Positions 1 through 8,780 of a stretch of DNA of 38,534 nt are shown here, piece by piece; the first letter of the stretch is position 1, and every line of letters starts with the position of its first letter. Made by a program: the position numbers and the translations under genes. Source of the DNA: an uncultured Clostridia bacterium (GTDB lineage Bacteria > Bacillota > Clostridia > Christensenellales > UBA1242); contig CALWDZ010000011.1 of the NCBI GenBank assembly GCA_944376845.1, positions 1 to 38,534 on the forward strand, in the 5' to 3' direction. Below the pieces are notes generated by a model, which was given only the letters and a program-made list of their open reading frames with translations, did no database searches and was not told where the DNA came from.

Positions 1-1928
<1,928 letters not shown>

Positions 1929-2130
1929 TAATCAAGGTATATACGATTGATTCTCAGCATTTTTGCTTTGTTAAATCTACTCAACGCAAATTGTAATTTG
2001 TTTTATGCATATTACATTTTACTCGTAATTTTAAATTACTGATATTTGATCTAAATTATGCAGTTGTCAAGGTACTGGTGGAAACATCATTTCCACATTG
2101 CAAATCTCCACTTGGGGTTGCAACACCGCA
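1929..2130 (-). other. Leader of the 23S transcript
   Basis: This roughly 200-nt stretch lies between the 23S promoter and the 23S 5' end and has no gene. It contains a 7-bp hairpin (GTGGAAA/TTTCCAC, 2078-2096). On the minus strand it also contains CCTTGACAACTGCATA (2057-2072), which resembles the conserved block near the 3' end of the 16S-23S spacer in low-GC Gram-positives. The part next to 1928 is AT-rich and would hold the 5' strand of the 23S processing stem. The role in processing or antitermination is inferred from resemblance only. Confidence 0.6.
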
Positions 2131-2160
2131 ATAGTATCACAATCGAAAAAGCCATGTCAA
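2131..2160 (-). promoter_or_regulatory. Promoter of the stand-alone 23S rRNA gene
   Basis: On the minus strand a perfect -35 TTGACA (2155-2160) is followed after 18 nt by TACTAT (2131-2136). Upstream of it is a run of A/T tracts (2161-2220) that could act as an UP element, as expected of a strong rRNA promoter. The start point would fall near 2124, giving a leader of about 195 nt before the 23S 5' end. Confidence 0.75.
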
Positions 2161-2272
2161 CATCTTTTTTCAAAAATATTCATTATTTTTTAACTTTTTT
2201 TGCACTTTTTTTGAATTTTTGCAAACACCCGGTGCGGGGTATGGGAATTATGGCGAAAACATGGCATTGACA

Positions 2273-2308
2273 CAAAAAAAATCCAAGACAAAAACATATC
2301 TTGGATTT
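2273..2308 (-). terminator. Intrinsic terminator of the SHOCT/YugP-like gene pair
   Basis: On the minus strand a 9-bp stem (AATCCAAGA/TCTTGGATT) is followed directly by eight T. It lies 12 nt past the stop of the gene at 2320 and just before the 23S promoter, so it separates the protein transcript from the rRNA transcript. Confidence 0.85.
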
Positions 2309-2319
2309 AACTTTTTATA

Positions 2320-3141
2320 TTATAACTCTTCATCTAACAGATGTTGTTTGCGTTTTTCAAACTCTTCTTCTGTGATAAAATTCTTATCTTTAAGATTTTG
2401 AAGTTTTTGAAGTTTTTCTTCAAGCCCTTCTTTTTGTGGGGCTTGTGCTGTTGTTTGGGATTCTCCTCCAAATCTGTTATTGAATCTGTTTAATCTTTGT
2501 TGTCTTTCTTCCTGTTCTTTTAAAAGCAACCTTTTACCCTCTTCCGTAATCAAAAAGTCCGGAGATTTAAAGATATATGAATAGAGAATATATATAATAG
2601 TTACTGCACCCAAAACATAATTAGAAACACAAAGCAAATATTGCCCAGTAACCTCAGTATTTTCAAACAAAGTCATAAGTACTGCCGAGCCACTGACAAG
2701 CCACAAAACAGCGATTATAAGTTCCAAAAATGCGTTGTAGTATTTATTTTTGAAACCAAGCACTGCAATGATCATCTTCCAAACGGCAAAAGCCAAAATG
2801 AACACAAAAATGAAATATCTAAGATCAACTTTTGCGTTTTTAGCAAATACAAATACAATTGAAGCAATAGCGACTAAAATGGTCAAGCAAATATAAAATA
2901 TTCCGTCAGCGCAAAGATATTTTTTTTGAGATTTATAGTTAGAGAACACTCTTATTTGCATAGAGCCCATAAATAGTGCAGCAATAAACAACACAACACA
3001 TGAACCAATAACTGAAATATTTAAAAAGTTTCCGCTAATAAGTCCAATGATAACTAACATCAAAAGTGCAATGGCTAAAATAACACTTGTTACAACAGCA
3101 TAAGTTCTGGTATCTTTTTTCAAGAAGACTAAATCATTCAT
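2320..3141 (-). CDS. Multi-pass membrane protein with C-terminal SHOCT-like tail
   Basis: This 273-residue protein has about six hydrophobic segments in residues 15-205. A charged linker follows, rich in E, Q, R and K. The last 33 residues (from EEKLQKLQNLKDKNFITEEE) match the SHOCT pattern: a short C-terminal helix pair with K/G-x-I-T-x-E-E-F. SHOCT domains usually sit at the C-terminus of membrane or PH-domain proteins and may mediate oligomerisation; the function of this one is unknown. The start codon lies 2 nt after the stop of the YugP-like gene upstream, so the two are probably translationally coupled, and a terminator follows. No catalytic motif was seen. Confidence 0.75.
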   Translation of the reverse strand: MNDLVFLKKDTRTYAVVTSVILAIALLMLVIIGLISGNFLNISVIGSCVVLFIAALFMGSMQIRVFSNYKSQKKYLCADGIFYICLTILVAIASIVFVFAKNAKVDLRYFIFVFILAFAVWKMIIAVLGFKNKYYNAFLELIIAVLWLVSGSAVLMTLFENTEVTGQYLLCVSNYVLGAVTIIYILYSYIFKSPDFLITEEGKRLLLKEQEERQQRLNRFNNRFGGESQTTAQAPQKEGLEEKLQKLQNLKDKNFITEEEFEKRKQHLLDEEL

Positions 3142-3143
3142 AG

Positions 3144-3893
3144 TTATTTTTTACCCCCAATTCTGAGTACTGACAATAAAACATTAAGGATGAAGAATAT
3201 GAGTTGGAATGTGTTGTATATAACATTTACAACGACAAGTTTTTTCCAAGCAGAGAACAACTTACGCATTTTCTTTTCTTCTGCCTCGTCCAAAATGCCC
3301 ATATCCAAAATAATATTTTGACCATCGGTGCAAGCCAACCTTTCATTTTTTGCAACAATGCAGGCCAAGATGAATATTGCCAAGGCAAACACCAAACCCA
3401 CACTGCCAAATATCAATGTGTACATGCCAAGACCACCACTTGCAATCAAGTCAATGATGATTCCGACAACCAGCAAAGGCAAAAATAAGATTGGCAACCA
3501 ACTAAGCCACCTATAAACTTCCACAGCATGTAGATGCTTTTTGCCCTCTGCATGAAGTTTTGCATATGCCACCAATTTGCAAGTGATTGCCAAATTTGTG
3601 GCAGTTGCACGTCTGGCAGTGATCCAACTAAGCCTAATCAACTTTTTGCGTGTACTGTAAGTATTTCCAACAAATATCGAAGCCCAAAAGCCCACTCTTT
3701 TAACTTCCACATCTGTCAGATTATGTTCTTCAAGCAAAATCTCAGCATATTCTTCCATAGGTTTATTTATGTTGAGTTTTTTCCAATTAAACCATCTTGT
3801 TATACGCATAGCGTTCCATCTAATGAACCCGATTACGCAAGCACAAACAAAAAGGATAACTGCAACAATTATAATAATTGTAGATAATTCCAT
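3144..3893 (-). CDS. YugP-family membrane protein lacking the zinc-binding HExxH (predicted pseudopeptidase)
   Basis: The start is the ATG at 3893, five nt after AAGGAG; an upstream in-frame ATG at 3941 has no such site. The 249-residue protein has an N-terminal membrane segment, a soluble part, and two or three further hydrophobic segments. It aligns from end to end with the YugP-type peptidase at 22429. The segment around residues 101-118 (ITCKLVAYAKLHAEGKK) corresponds to VAAHETGHAVQHAKGYK there, and ILDEAEEKKMRKLFSAW corresponds to CVDEMEVKGCKKVLSSA. The zinc motif HETGH is replaced by KLVAY (K106 to Y110), while the later conserved Glu (E184) remains. The fold is therefore probably kept and proteolysis lost. 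It is coupled to the SHOCT protein downstream. The family call rests on manual alignment. Confidence 0.7.
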   Translation of the reverse strand: MELSTIIIIVAVILFVCACVIGFIRWNAMRITRWFNWKKLNINKPMEEYAEILLEEHNLTDVEVKRVGFWASIFVGNTYSTRKKLIRLSWITARRATATNLAITCKLVAYAKLHAEGKKHLHAVEVYRWLSWLPILFLPLLVVGIIIDLIASGGLGMYTLIFGSVGLVFALAIFILACIVAKNERLACTDGQNIILDMGILDEAEEKKMRKLFSAWKKLVVVNVIYNTFQLIFFILNVLLSVLRIGGKK

Positions 3894-3911
3894 AACAACT
3901 CCTTCAATAAC

Positions 3912-3941
3912 ACAATACCAAAAATCAAATAACCCTGTCAA
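3912..3941 (-). promoter_or_regulatory. Promoter of the YugP-like/SHOCT gene pair
   Basis: TTGACA (3936-3941), an 18-nt spacer and TATTGT (3912-3917) precede the ATG at 3893. The -35 is perfect and the -10 is four of six. It lies in the 88-bp gap after the P-type ATPase gene. Confidence 0.55.
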
Positions 3942-3981
3942 ACTATTTTAATATTTATTATTTTGTGTTAATTTTTGTTAC

Positions 3982-6606
3982 TTAAACATTTTTATGAACC
4001 TTATTGATGACGATTTTCACAATTTCGCTTAAAATAAATGTCAATACAGCAAAGCCAAGTATTATTAGCCAACACAAATAAGGAATAAAGACAAGGTCCA
4101 ATAAATTTCCAAACGGAGTTACTGCAAGCAAAAGCATAACAACTCCCCCAAATGCGATTGCATACAATATCCACTTGTTATCAAAAAATTTCAATAATGA
4201 AGAAAAAGTGGATTTTTTTATAGATAACAAATATCCAAACTGAACAAAGTTGAGTGTATAAAATGCCACGCTTGAAGCAACCAAAGCACTGGATGTAAAT
4301 GATAACGAAAAATAATATGCCAAGATAACGCACAATGTTTGCGCAAATCCCATAATCGCAATCTGCCATCCCATACCGTCTGAAAAAATTGTTTTATTTT
4401 GACTTCGTGGCTTTTGTAGCATAATGTTTTTATCCGGTTTTTCAAGCCCAAGTGCTACGGCAGGAAGGCTATCGGTTATCAAGTTTACAAAAAGTATTTG
4501 TACAGGCGTTAAAAATGTGAATTGTGGAAAGAATATTGTAGCCAAAAGCAGTGCCATAATTTCGCCCAGGTTTGCGGTGAACAAAAAGGCAACTGTTTTT
4601 TTGATGTTGGCATAAATTCGCCTACCTTCTTTTACCGCAACAACAATGGTTTCAAAGTTGTCATCAGTGACAATCATATCTGCGACTTCTTTTGTGACAT
4701 CTGTTCCCGTCATACCCATACCAACACCGATGTTTGCTTCACTTAGTGATGGAGCATCATTTACTCCGTCACCCGTCATTGCCACTACGTTTTTAAGGCT
4801 TTTTAGTGTTTTGACTATTCGAACTTTATTTTCAGGACTTACGCGTGCATAGACATTTATTTTGTCTATCACTTTTAAAAATTCTTCATCGCTCAAATTG
4901 TCAAGAGTTGAACCTAGCATAACTTCACTGATGTCATTACAAATACCTATTTCTTTGGCAATTGCAAAAGCAGTATCTTTATGGTCACCAGTTATCATAA
5001 TTGGTCGCATATGTGCTTTTTTACAGTTTTGAACCGCTTGTTTGGCTTCTTTTCTTGGTGGGTCAATCATCCCAACAAGTCCAACAAAAGTCAAGTTGTC
5101 CTCACTAAACTTACTATTATCGCCTATATCTTTTGTTGCAAATCCAAGCACTCTTAGCGCTTGATTTGCCATATCGTGATTTACCGACAAAATATCTTTT
5201 TTGTGTTTATCTGTTAAAGTCAATGTTTTGTCATCAATTAGTATGTGAGTGCAACGTTTTAAAATTTCATCCACCGCCCCTTTTGTGCAAACACAAAATT
5301 TATCATCAAACTTGTTTAGTGTGGTCATAAGTTTACGATTGGAATCAAAGGGTATTTCACTAACTCTTGGATGAGAATCATAAAATTTTTTACAAGACAT
5401 TTCTTTGTCCGCCAAAAATTTAACAAGTGCACTTTCTGTCGGGTCGCCTAAGAGTGTTGACATATCAGTATCATTACAAAGTAGCATAACCTTAGTCAGT
5501 GGCGAGACATTTTCTAATGTTATATTATTACTATTATATACATTATTACTATAATAGAGTTTTTTGACCGTCATTTTGTTTTCGGTAAGTGTGCCTGTTT
5601 TGTCACTACAAATTACACTAGTACTTCCAAGCGTTTCCACTGCACTTAAATTTTTTACTATTGCTTTTTTCTTGCTAAGGTTGCTTACTCCAATGCTCAT
5701 AATAATAGTTATAACCGCAGGCAAACTTTCTGGTATTGCTGCAACCGCTATTGCAACGGCAGTTAAAAACGCGTCCATAACATCGGGGTTTGTTTTTAAT
5801 AGCATTTCAAGTATAAAAGTAAGTGTTGCAACAATTAGTACAATCACCGTGATAATTCTGCCAAGCACCTTTATGCTTTTTTGAAGCGGAGTTAGTTCCT
5901 TTTTTGCCGAAACAAGTGAAAGTGCGATTTTGCCAAGTTCTGTGTCCTTTCCAGTACATACCACCACGCCTTCACCTCTGCCATAGGTAACAACGCAGCC
6001 GCGATATGCCATATTGCATCTCTCAGCCAAAGGTGTGGTACTTTCTAGCATTTTATCACAATTCTTTTCCACTGGTACACTTTCACCAGTAAGAGAACTT
6101 TCATCACATTTCAAACTTGCACTGCTAATCAGCCTTAAATCTGCTGGAATAATATCTCCTGCACCAAGAACAATAACATCACCAACAACGACATCTTTTA
6201 CATCTATGCTTACAATTTTCCCTGCACGTCTTACTTTACAAATTTGTGAAGTTTGCTTTTGGAGCGCAAGCATATCTTTTTCGGCTTTTTGATGTTCATA
6301 AAACCCAATTATTGCATTTAAAAAAACAATTAGTAAAATAATTATTCCGTCTATTATTTCACTATAATTTTTTTGAAATATTGCAACAACTATTGAAACA
6401 ATTGCAGCAATAAGCAAAATAATTATCATAACATCGCAAAATTGCGACAAAAAAATTAAAAATTTATTTTTTTTCTTTTTTTGAGGAAGAATATTAGGGC
6501 CTATTTTTTCAAGTCTTTTTTGTGCCTCCTCGCTTTCCAGCCCACTACTTGTGGTGCCAAACTGTGAAAGTGTTTGGTCAATACTTTTTGTAAAGAATTT
6601 TTCCAT
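3982..6606 (-). CDS. P-type Ca2+-transporting ATPase (P2A/SERCA-like)
   Basis: This 874-residue membrane pump should export Ca2+ from the cytoplasm at the expense of ATP. All landmarks are present: the N-terminal cation-ATPase domain (1-75), TGES in the actuator domain (173-176), the phosphorylation motif DKTGTLT with D335, a KGA nucleotide-binding motif (about 442), TGD (539-541) and TGDGVNDAP (611-619). The calcium-site residues known from SERCA are conserved: PE in PESLP (E293), N679 and E682 in transmembrane segment 5, and N708, T711 and D712 in segment 6. This argues for Ca2+ rather than K+, Cu+ or Zn2+. It follows uppP by 31 bp but has no Shine-Dalgarno sequence. Instead a promoter with its -10 six nt before the ATG predicts a leaderless mRNA. 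Confidence 0.93.
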   Translation of the reverse strand: MEKFFTKSIDQTLSQFGTTSSGLESEEAQKRLEKIGPNILPQKKKKNKFLIFLSQFCDVMIIILLIAAIVSIVVAIFQKNYSEIIDGIIILLIVFLNAIIGFYEHQKAEKDMLALQKQTSQICKVRRAGKIVSIDVKDVVVGDVIVLGAGDIIPADLRLISSASLKCDESSLTGESVPVEKNCDKMLESTTPLAERCNMAYRGCVVTYGRGEGVVVCTGKDTELGKIALSLVSAKKELTPLQKSIKVLGRIITVIVLIVATLTFILEMLLKTNPDVMDAFLTAVAIAVAAIPESLPAVITIIMSIGVSNLSKKKAIVKNLSAVETLGSTSVICSDKTGTLTENKMTVKKLYYSNNVYNSNNITLENVSPLTKVMLLCNDTDMSTLLGDPTESALVKFLADKEMSCKKFYDSHPRVSEIPFDSNRKLMTTLNKFDDKFCVCTKGAVDEILKRCTHILIDDKTLTLTDKHKKDILSVNHDMANQALRVLGFATKDIGDNSKFSEDNLTFVGLVGMIDPPRKEAKQAVQNCKKAHMRPIMITGDHKDTAFAIAKEIGICNDISEVMLGSTLDNLSDEEFLKVIDKINVYARVSPENKVRIVKTLKSLKNVVAMTGDGVNDAPSLSEANIGVGMGMTGTDVTKEVADMIVTDDNFETIVVAVKEGRRIYANIKKTVAFLFTANLGEIMALLLATIFFPQFTFLTPVQILFVNLITDSLPAVALGLEKPDKNIMLQKPRSQNKTIFSDGMGWQIAIMGFAQTLCVILAYYFSLSFTSSALVASSVAFYTLNFVQFGYLLSIKKSTFSSLLKFFDNKWILYAIAFGGVVMLLLAVTPFGNLLDLVFIPYLCWLIILGFAVLTFILSEIVKIVINKVHKNV

Positions 6607-6612
6607 AATTAT

Positions 6613-6641
6613 ATAATATATTTTTTTTGTAATTTTATCAA
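6613..6641 (-). promoter_or_regulatory. Putative leaderless promoter of the Ca2+-ATPase gene
   Basis: TTGATA (6636-6641), a 17-nt spacer and TATTAT (6613-6618) are each one base from consensus. The -10 is separated from the ATG by exactly 6 nt, so transcription should begin at or next to the start codon. The -35 overlaps the end of uppP. Confidence 0.5.
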
Positions 6642-7405
6642 ATAAAACAAGTAATTATTGAAATAATGGCAAGATAAATAGAAAAAATATAATATTTTTT
6701 GGTTTTTGCAAATTTTTTCATTATTTTTATTGCAAAAATTCCAAATATAAATGCAAGCAAAAATGCAATTATCATATTCACAACCGAACCGCTATAAAGT
6801 ATTGCATTTTTTTGTACGCACTCATATATTTCATAAATAAGTGACAATAAAATAATCGGAATACTTAGAATAAAAGAATACGATGTCGCCTCATCGCTGT
6901 CAAGTCCAAGCATAGTGCCCGCAAAAATTGTAGAACCACTTCTTGAAACACCTGGAAGTACTGCCACACCCTGCATAAGTCCAATTGCACTTGCGCGGGT
7001 ATAATTTAATGGTTTGTAAATTTTTGCATTTTGCGTTTTAAAGTAGGTTAAAACTAAAAATATGGCAGTCACTATAAAACAAACAGGAAGAAGCCCACCC
7101 TCAAAAGAATTTAAAAAGAAAGTTTTAAATGTTAAAAATACAATTCCTGTAAAAAATGTTGAAATAATTATATATTGCACTTTTTTTTGAAGTGGATGAC
7201 GAATTAAGTCATATATTTCTTTTCTATATAAAATTATCACCGAAAAAAGCGTTGCAATATGAAGAAGTATAGACACAAAAATAAAGTTGCCTGTTTCAAC
7301 ACCAAAAATTTTGTCCAGTAGCACCAAATGTCCACTTGACGAAACTGGCAAAAACTCGGTGAGCCCTTGAACTATTCCAAGTAAAATAAAATACACTAGT
7401 TCCAT
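6638..7405 (-). CDS. uppP: Undecaprenyl-diphosphatase (UppP/BacA)
   Basis: This 255-residue integral membrane enzyme dephosphorylates undecaprenyl diphosphate to the monophosphate, recycling the lipid carrier for peptidoglycan and other wall polymers. The first signature is EFLPVSSSGH (E17 to H26); the second is PGVSRSGST (151-159) with the catalytic-site Arg155. About eight hydrophobic segments and the length fit the family. Loss or overexpression of this family alters bacitracin sensitivity in other bacteria. It lies 32 bp downstream of greA. The start codon sits in the loop of a 9-bp hairpin and there is no good ribosome-binding site. Confidence 0.96.
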   Translation of the reverse strand: MELVYFILLGIVQGLTEFLPVSSSGHLVLLDKIFGVETGNFIFVSILLHIATLFSVIILYRKEIYDLIRHPLQKKVQYIIISTFFTGIVFLTFKTFFLNSFEGGLLPVCFIVTAIFLVLTYFKTQNAKIYKPLNYTRASAIGLMQGVAVLPGVSRSGSTIFAGTMLGLDSDEATSYSFILSIPIILLSLIYEIYECVQKNAILYSGSVVNMIIAFLLAFIFGIFAIKIMKKFAKTKKYYIFSIYLAIISIITCFI

Positions 7406-7418
7406 ATGCCTAGTGTAT
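7391..7418 (-). promoter_or_regulatory. Hairpin enclosing the uppP start codon
   Basis: A perfect 9-bp inverted repeat (ATACACTAG at 7391-7399 and CTAGTGTAT at 7410-7418) has a 10-nt loop that contains the uppP ATG (7403-7405). On the transcript the second arm is followed by a T-rich stretch, so it could act as a weak terminator for greA, an operator, or a translation-controlling stem-loop. Confidence 0.45.
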
Positions 7419-7437
7419 GTTTTTTAATATAGTTTTA

Positions 7438-7905
7438 TTACGCACTTTGAATGTTTTGAATTTTCACAAAATAACTAAATTCTGGGCTTACCACAACTTT
7501 AACTCTGTCACCCACCTTTTTGCCCATAACTGCTTTTGCAAATGGTGATTTTACGCTAATTTTGCCATTTTGTGCATCTTGGCTTATTGTGGTTGTGATT
7601 TGATATGTCATAACTTTCCCGCCGTCAAGTTCAACCGTCACCACACTTCCAAGCCCAACCTTATCGGTGTTTTTGGTATGTTCAACTATACGTGCCGTTC
7701 TTATCATATTTTCAAGATATGATATTCTTGACTCGTTTCTACCTTTTGCACGCTTTGTTTCATAAAGTTCAGAATTTTCAGAAAAATCTCCAAATTCTTT
7801 CGCCGCCATTATTTTTTCGTGAAGGTCCGCCCTAACAACTGTTTTGCGGTAGTCAATTTCCTTTTGCATATTTTCTATATCTTGTTTTGTAAGTTCATCA
7901 AACAT
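7438..7905 (-). CDS. greA: Transcription elongation factor GreA
   Basis: This 155-residue protein binds in the secondary channel of RNA polymerase and stimulates cleavage of backtracked RNA. The N-terminal coiled coil (about 1-75) carries the acidic tip GDFSENSEL with D40 and E43, the residues that coordinate catalytic Mg2+ in the family. The C-terminal FKBP-like domain (about 80-155) includes VGLGSVVTVELDGG and the ending typical of GreA. Its length matches the usual 155-160. The start follows AAGGT by 6 nt, and the gene begins 4 bp after the nucleotidyltransferase gene upstream, so it is part of the thrS transcript. Confidence 0.95.
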   Translation of the reverse strand: MFDELTKQDIENMQKEIDYRKTVVRADLHEKIMAAKEFGDFSENSELYETKRAKGRNESRISYLENMIRTARIVEHTKNTDKVGLGSVVTVELDGGKVMTYQITTTISQDAQNGKISVKSPFAKAVMGKKVGDRVKVVVSPEFSYFVKIQNIQSA

Positions 7906-7909
7906 AATT

Positions 7910-8776
7910 TTACCTTTTTAAATACTTTTCTAAATATTTCCCATAATCTGTCTTTTTTAGTACTTCATAATTTTGTTTTAGTTTTTCTTTTGAAATTAGT
8001 CCCGCATTGTATGCCACTTCATCAAGATGTCCAATCTGAATTTTTTTCTTTTTTATTATTTTTCTGACATACTCACTTGCTTTAAACAGTCCTTCGCTGT
8101 TCCCTGCATCAAGCCAATAGTTTTTCTTGCTAAGTTTAACTAGTTTAAGTTGTTTATTTTCTAAATACATATTGTTTAGGTCTGTAACTTCATACTCTCC
8201 CCTTGGTGAAAGTGGACATTTTTCTGCATATTCTAAACACATTTCATCGTAAACATATATGCCTGTCACTGCCATATTGCTTGGTGGGTCTTTTGGTTTT
8301 TCGACAAGTTTTGTTACATTGCCCGACTTATCAAAGTCTGCCACACCAAATGCGGTTGGGTTTTTAACTGGGTAGCCAAATACATATGCACCGTTACAGT
8401 TATTTACTGCTTTTTTTAATTCTTTATCAAATTGCTCGCCATAGAAAAAGTTGTCACCAAGCACAAAGCAAACTTTTTTACCTTTTACAAAGTCTTTTGC
8501 AACTTTGAAAGAGCCAACTGTCCCCATTGGGTTGTGGTCTATAAAATATTGAAGTTTTATACCATAGTCACTGCCGTCACCAAGTTGCTTTTGATAGAGT
8601 TCATAATTTTCTTCATTGGTAATAATTGCAATTTCAGTAATGCCCGCTTTTATAAGCATTGAGATTGGGTAGTAAATAAGCGGTTTGTCGTAAAGTGGAA
8701 GAAGTTGTTTTGACAAAAACTTTGTTATTGGGAAAAGTCTAGTGCTTTTCCCCGCACATGCAATTAAACCTACCAT
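7910..8776 (-). CDS. RmlA-like sugar-1-phosphate nucleotidyltransferase (divergent)
   Basis: This 288-residue protein aligns along its whole length with glucose-1-phosphate thymidylyltransferases, which make dTDP-glucose. Recognisable motifs are TRLFPITKFLSKQLLPLYDKP (14-33 region), VLGDNFFYG (the metal-binding Asp), EKP, TGIYVYD, RGEYEVTDLN and YWLDAGN. Two active-site loops differ: the usual LAGGSGTRL reads ACAGKSTRL (6-14), and the GLAQAF segment reads GTVGSF. Substrate and nucleotide preference are therefore uncertain (dTTP or UTP). No rmlB, rmlC or rmlD lies in the window. It starts 4 bp after thrS with AGGAGA as ribosome-binding site and is co-transcribed with greA. Confidence 0.8.
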   Translation of the reverse strand: MVGLIACAGKSTRLFPITKFLSKQLLPLYDKPLIYYPISMLIKAGITEIAIITNEENYELYQKQLGDGSDYGIKLQYFIDHNPMGTVGSFKVAKDFVKGKKVCFVLGDNFFYGEQFDKELKKAVNNCNGAYVFGYPVKNPTAFGVADFDKSGNVTKLVEKPKDPPSNMAVTGIYVYDEMCLEYAEKCPLSPRGEYEVTDLNNMYLENKQLKLVKLSKKNYWLDAGNSEGLFKASEYVRKIIKKKKIQIGHLDEVAYNAGLISKEKLKQNYEVLKKTDYGKYLEKYLKR

Positions 8777-8780
8777 TTTT

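Noticed and set aside
2238..2266. A second promoter for 23S (TTGTGT, 17 nt, CATAAT on the minus strand)
   Set aside because: The -35 matches only three bases and it overlaps the terminator of the preceding gene; the TTGACA promoter at 2131-2160 is far better.
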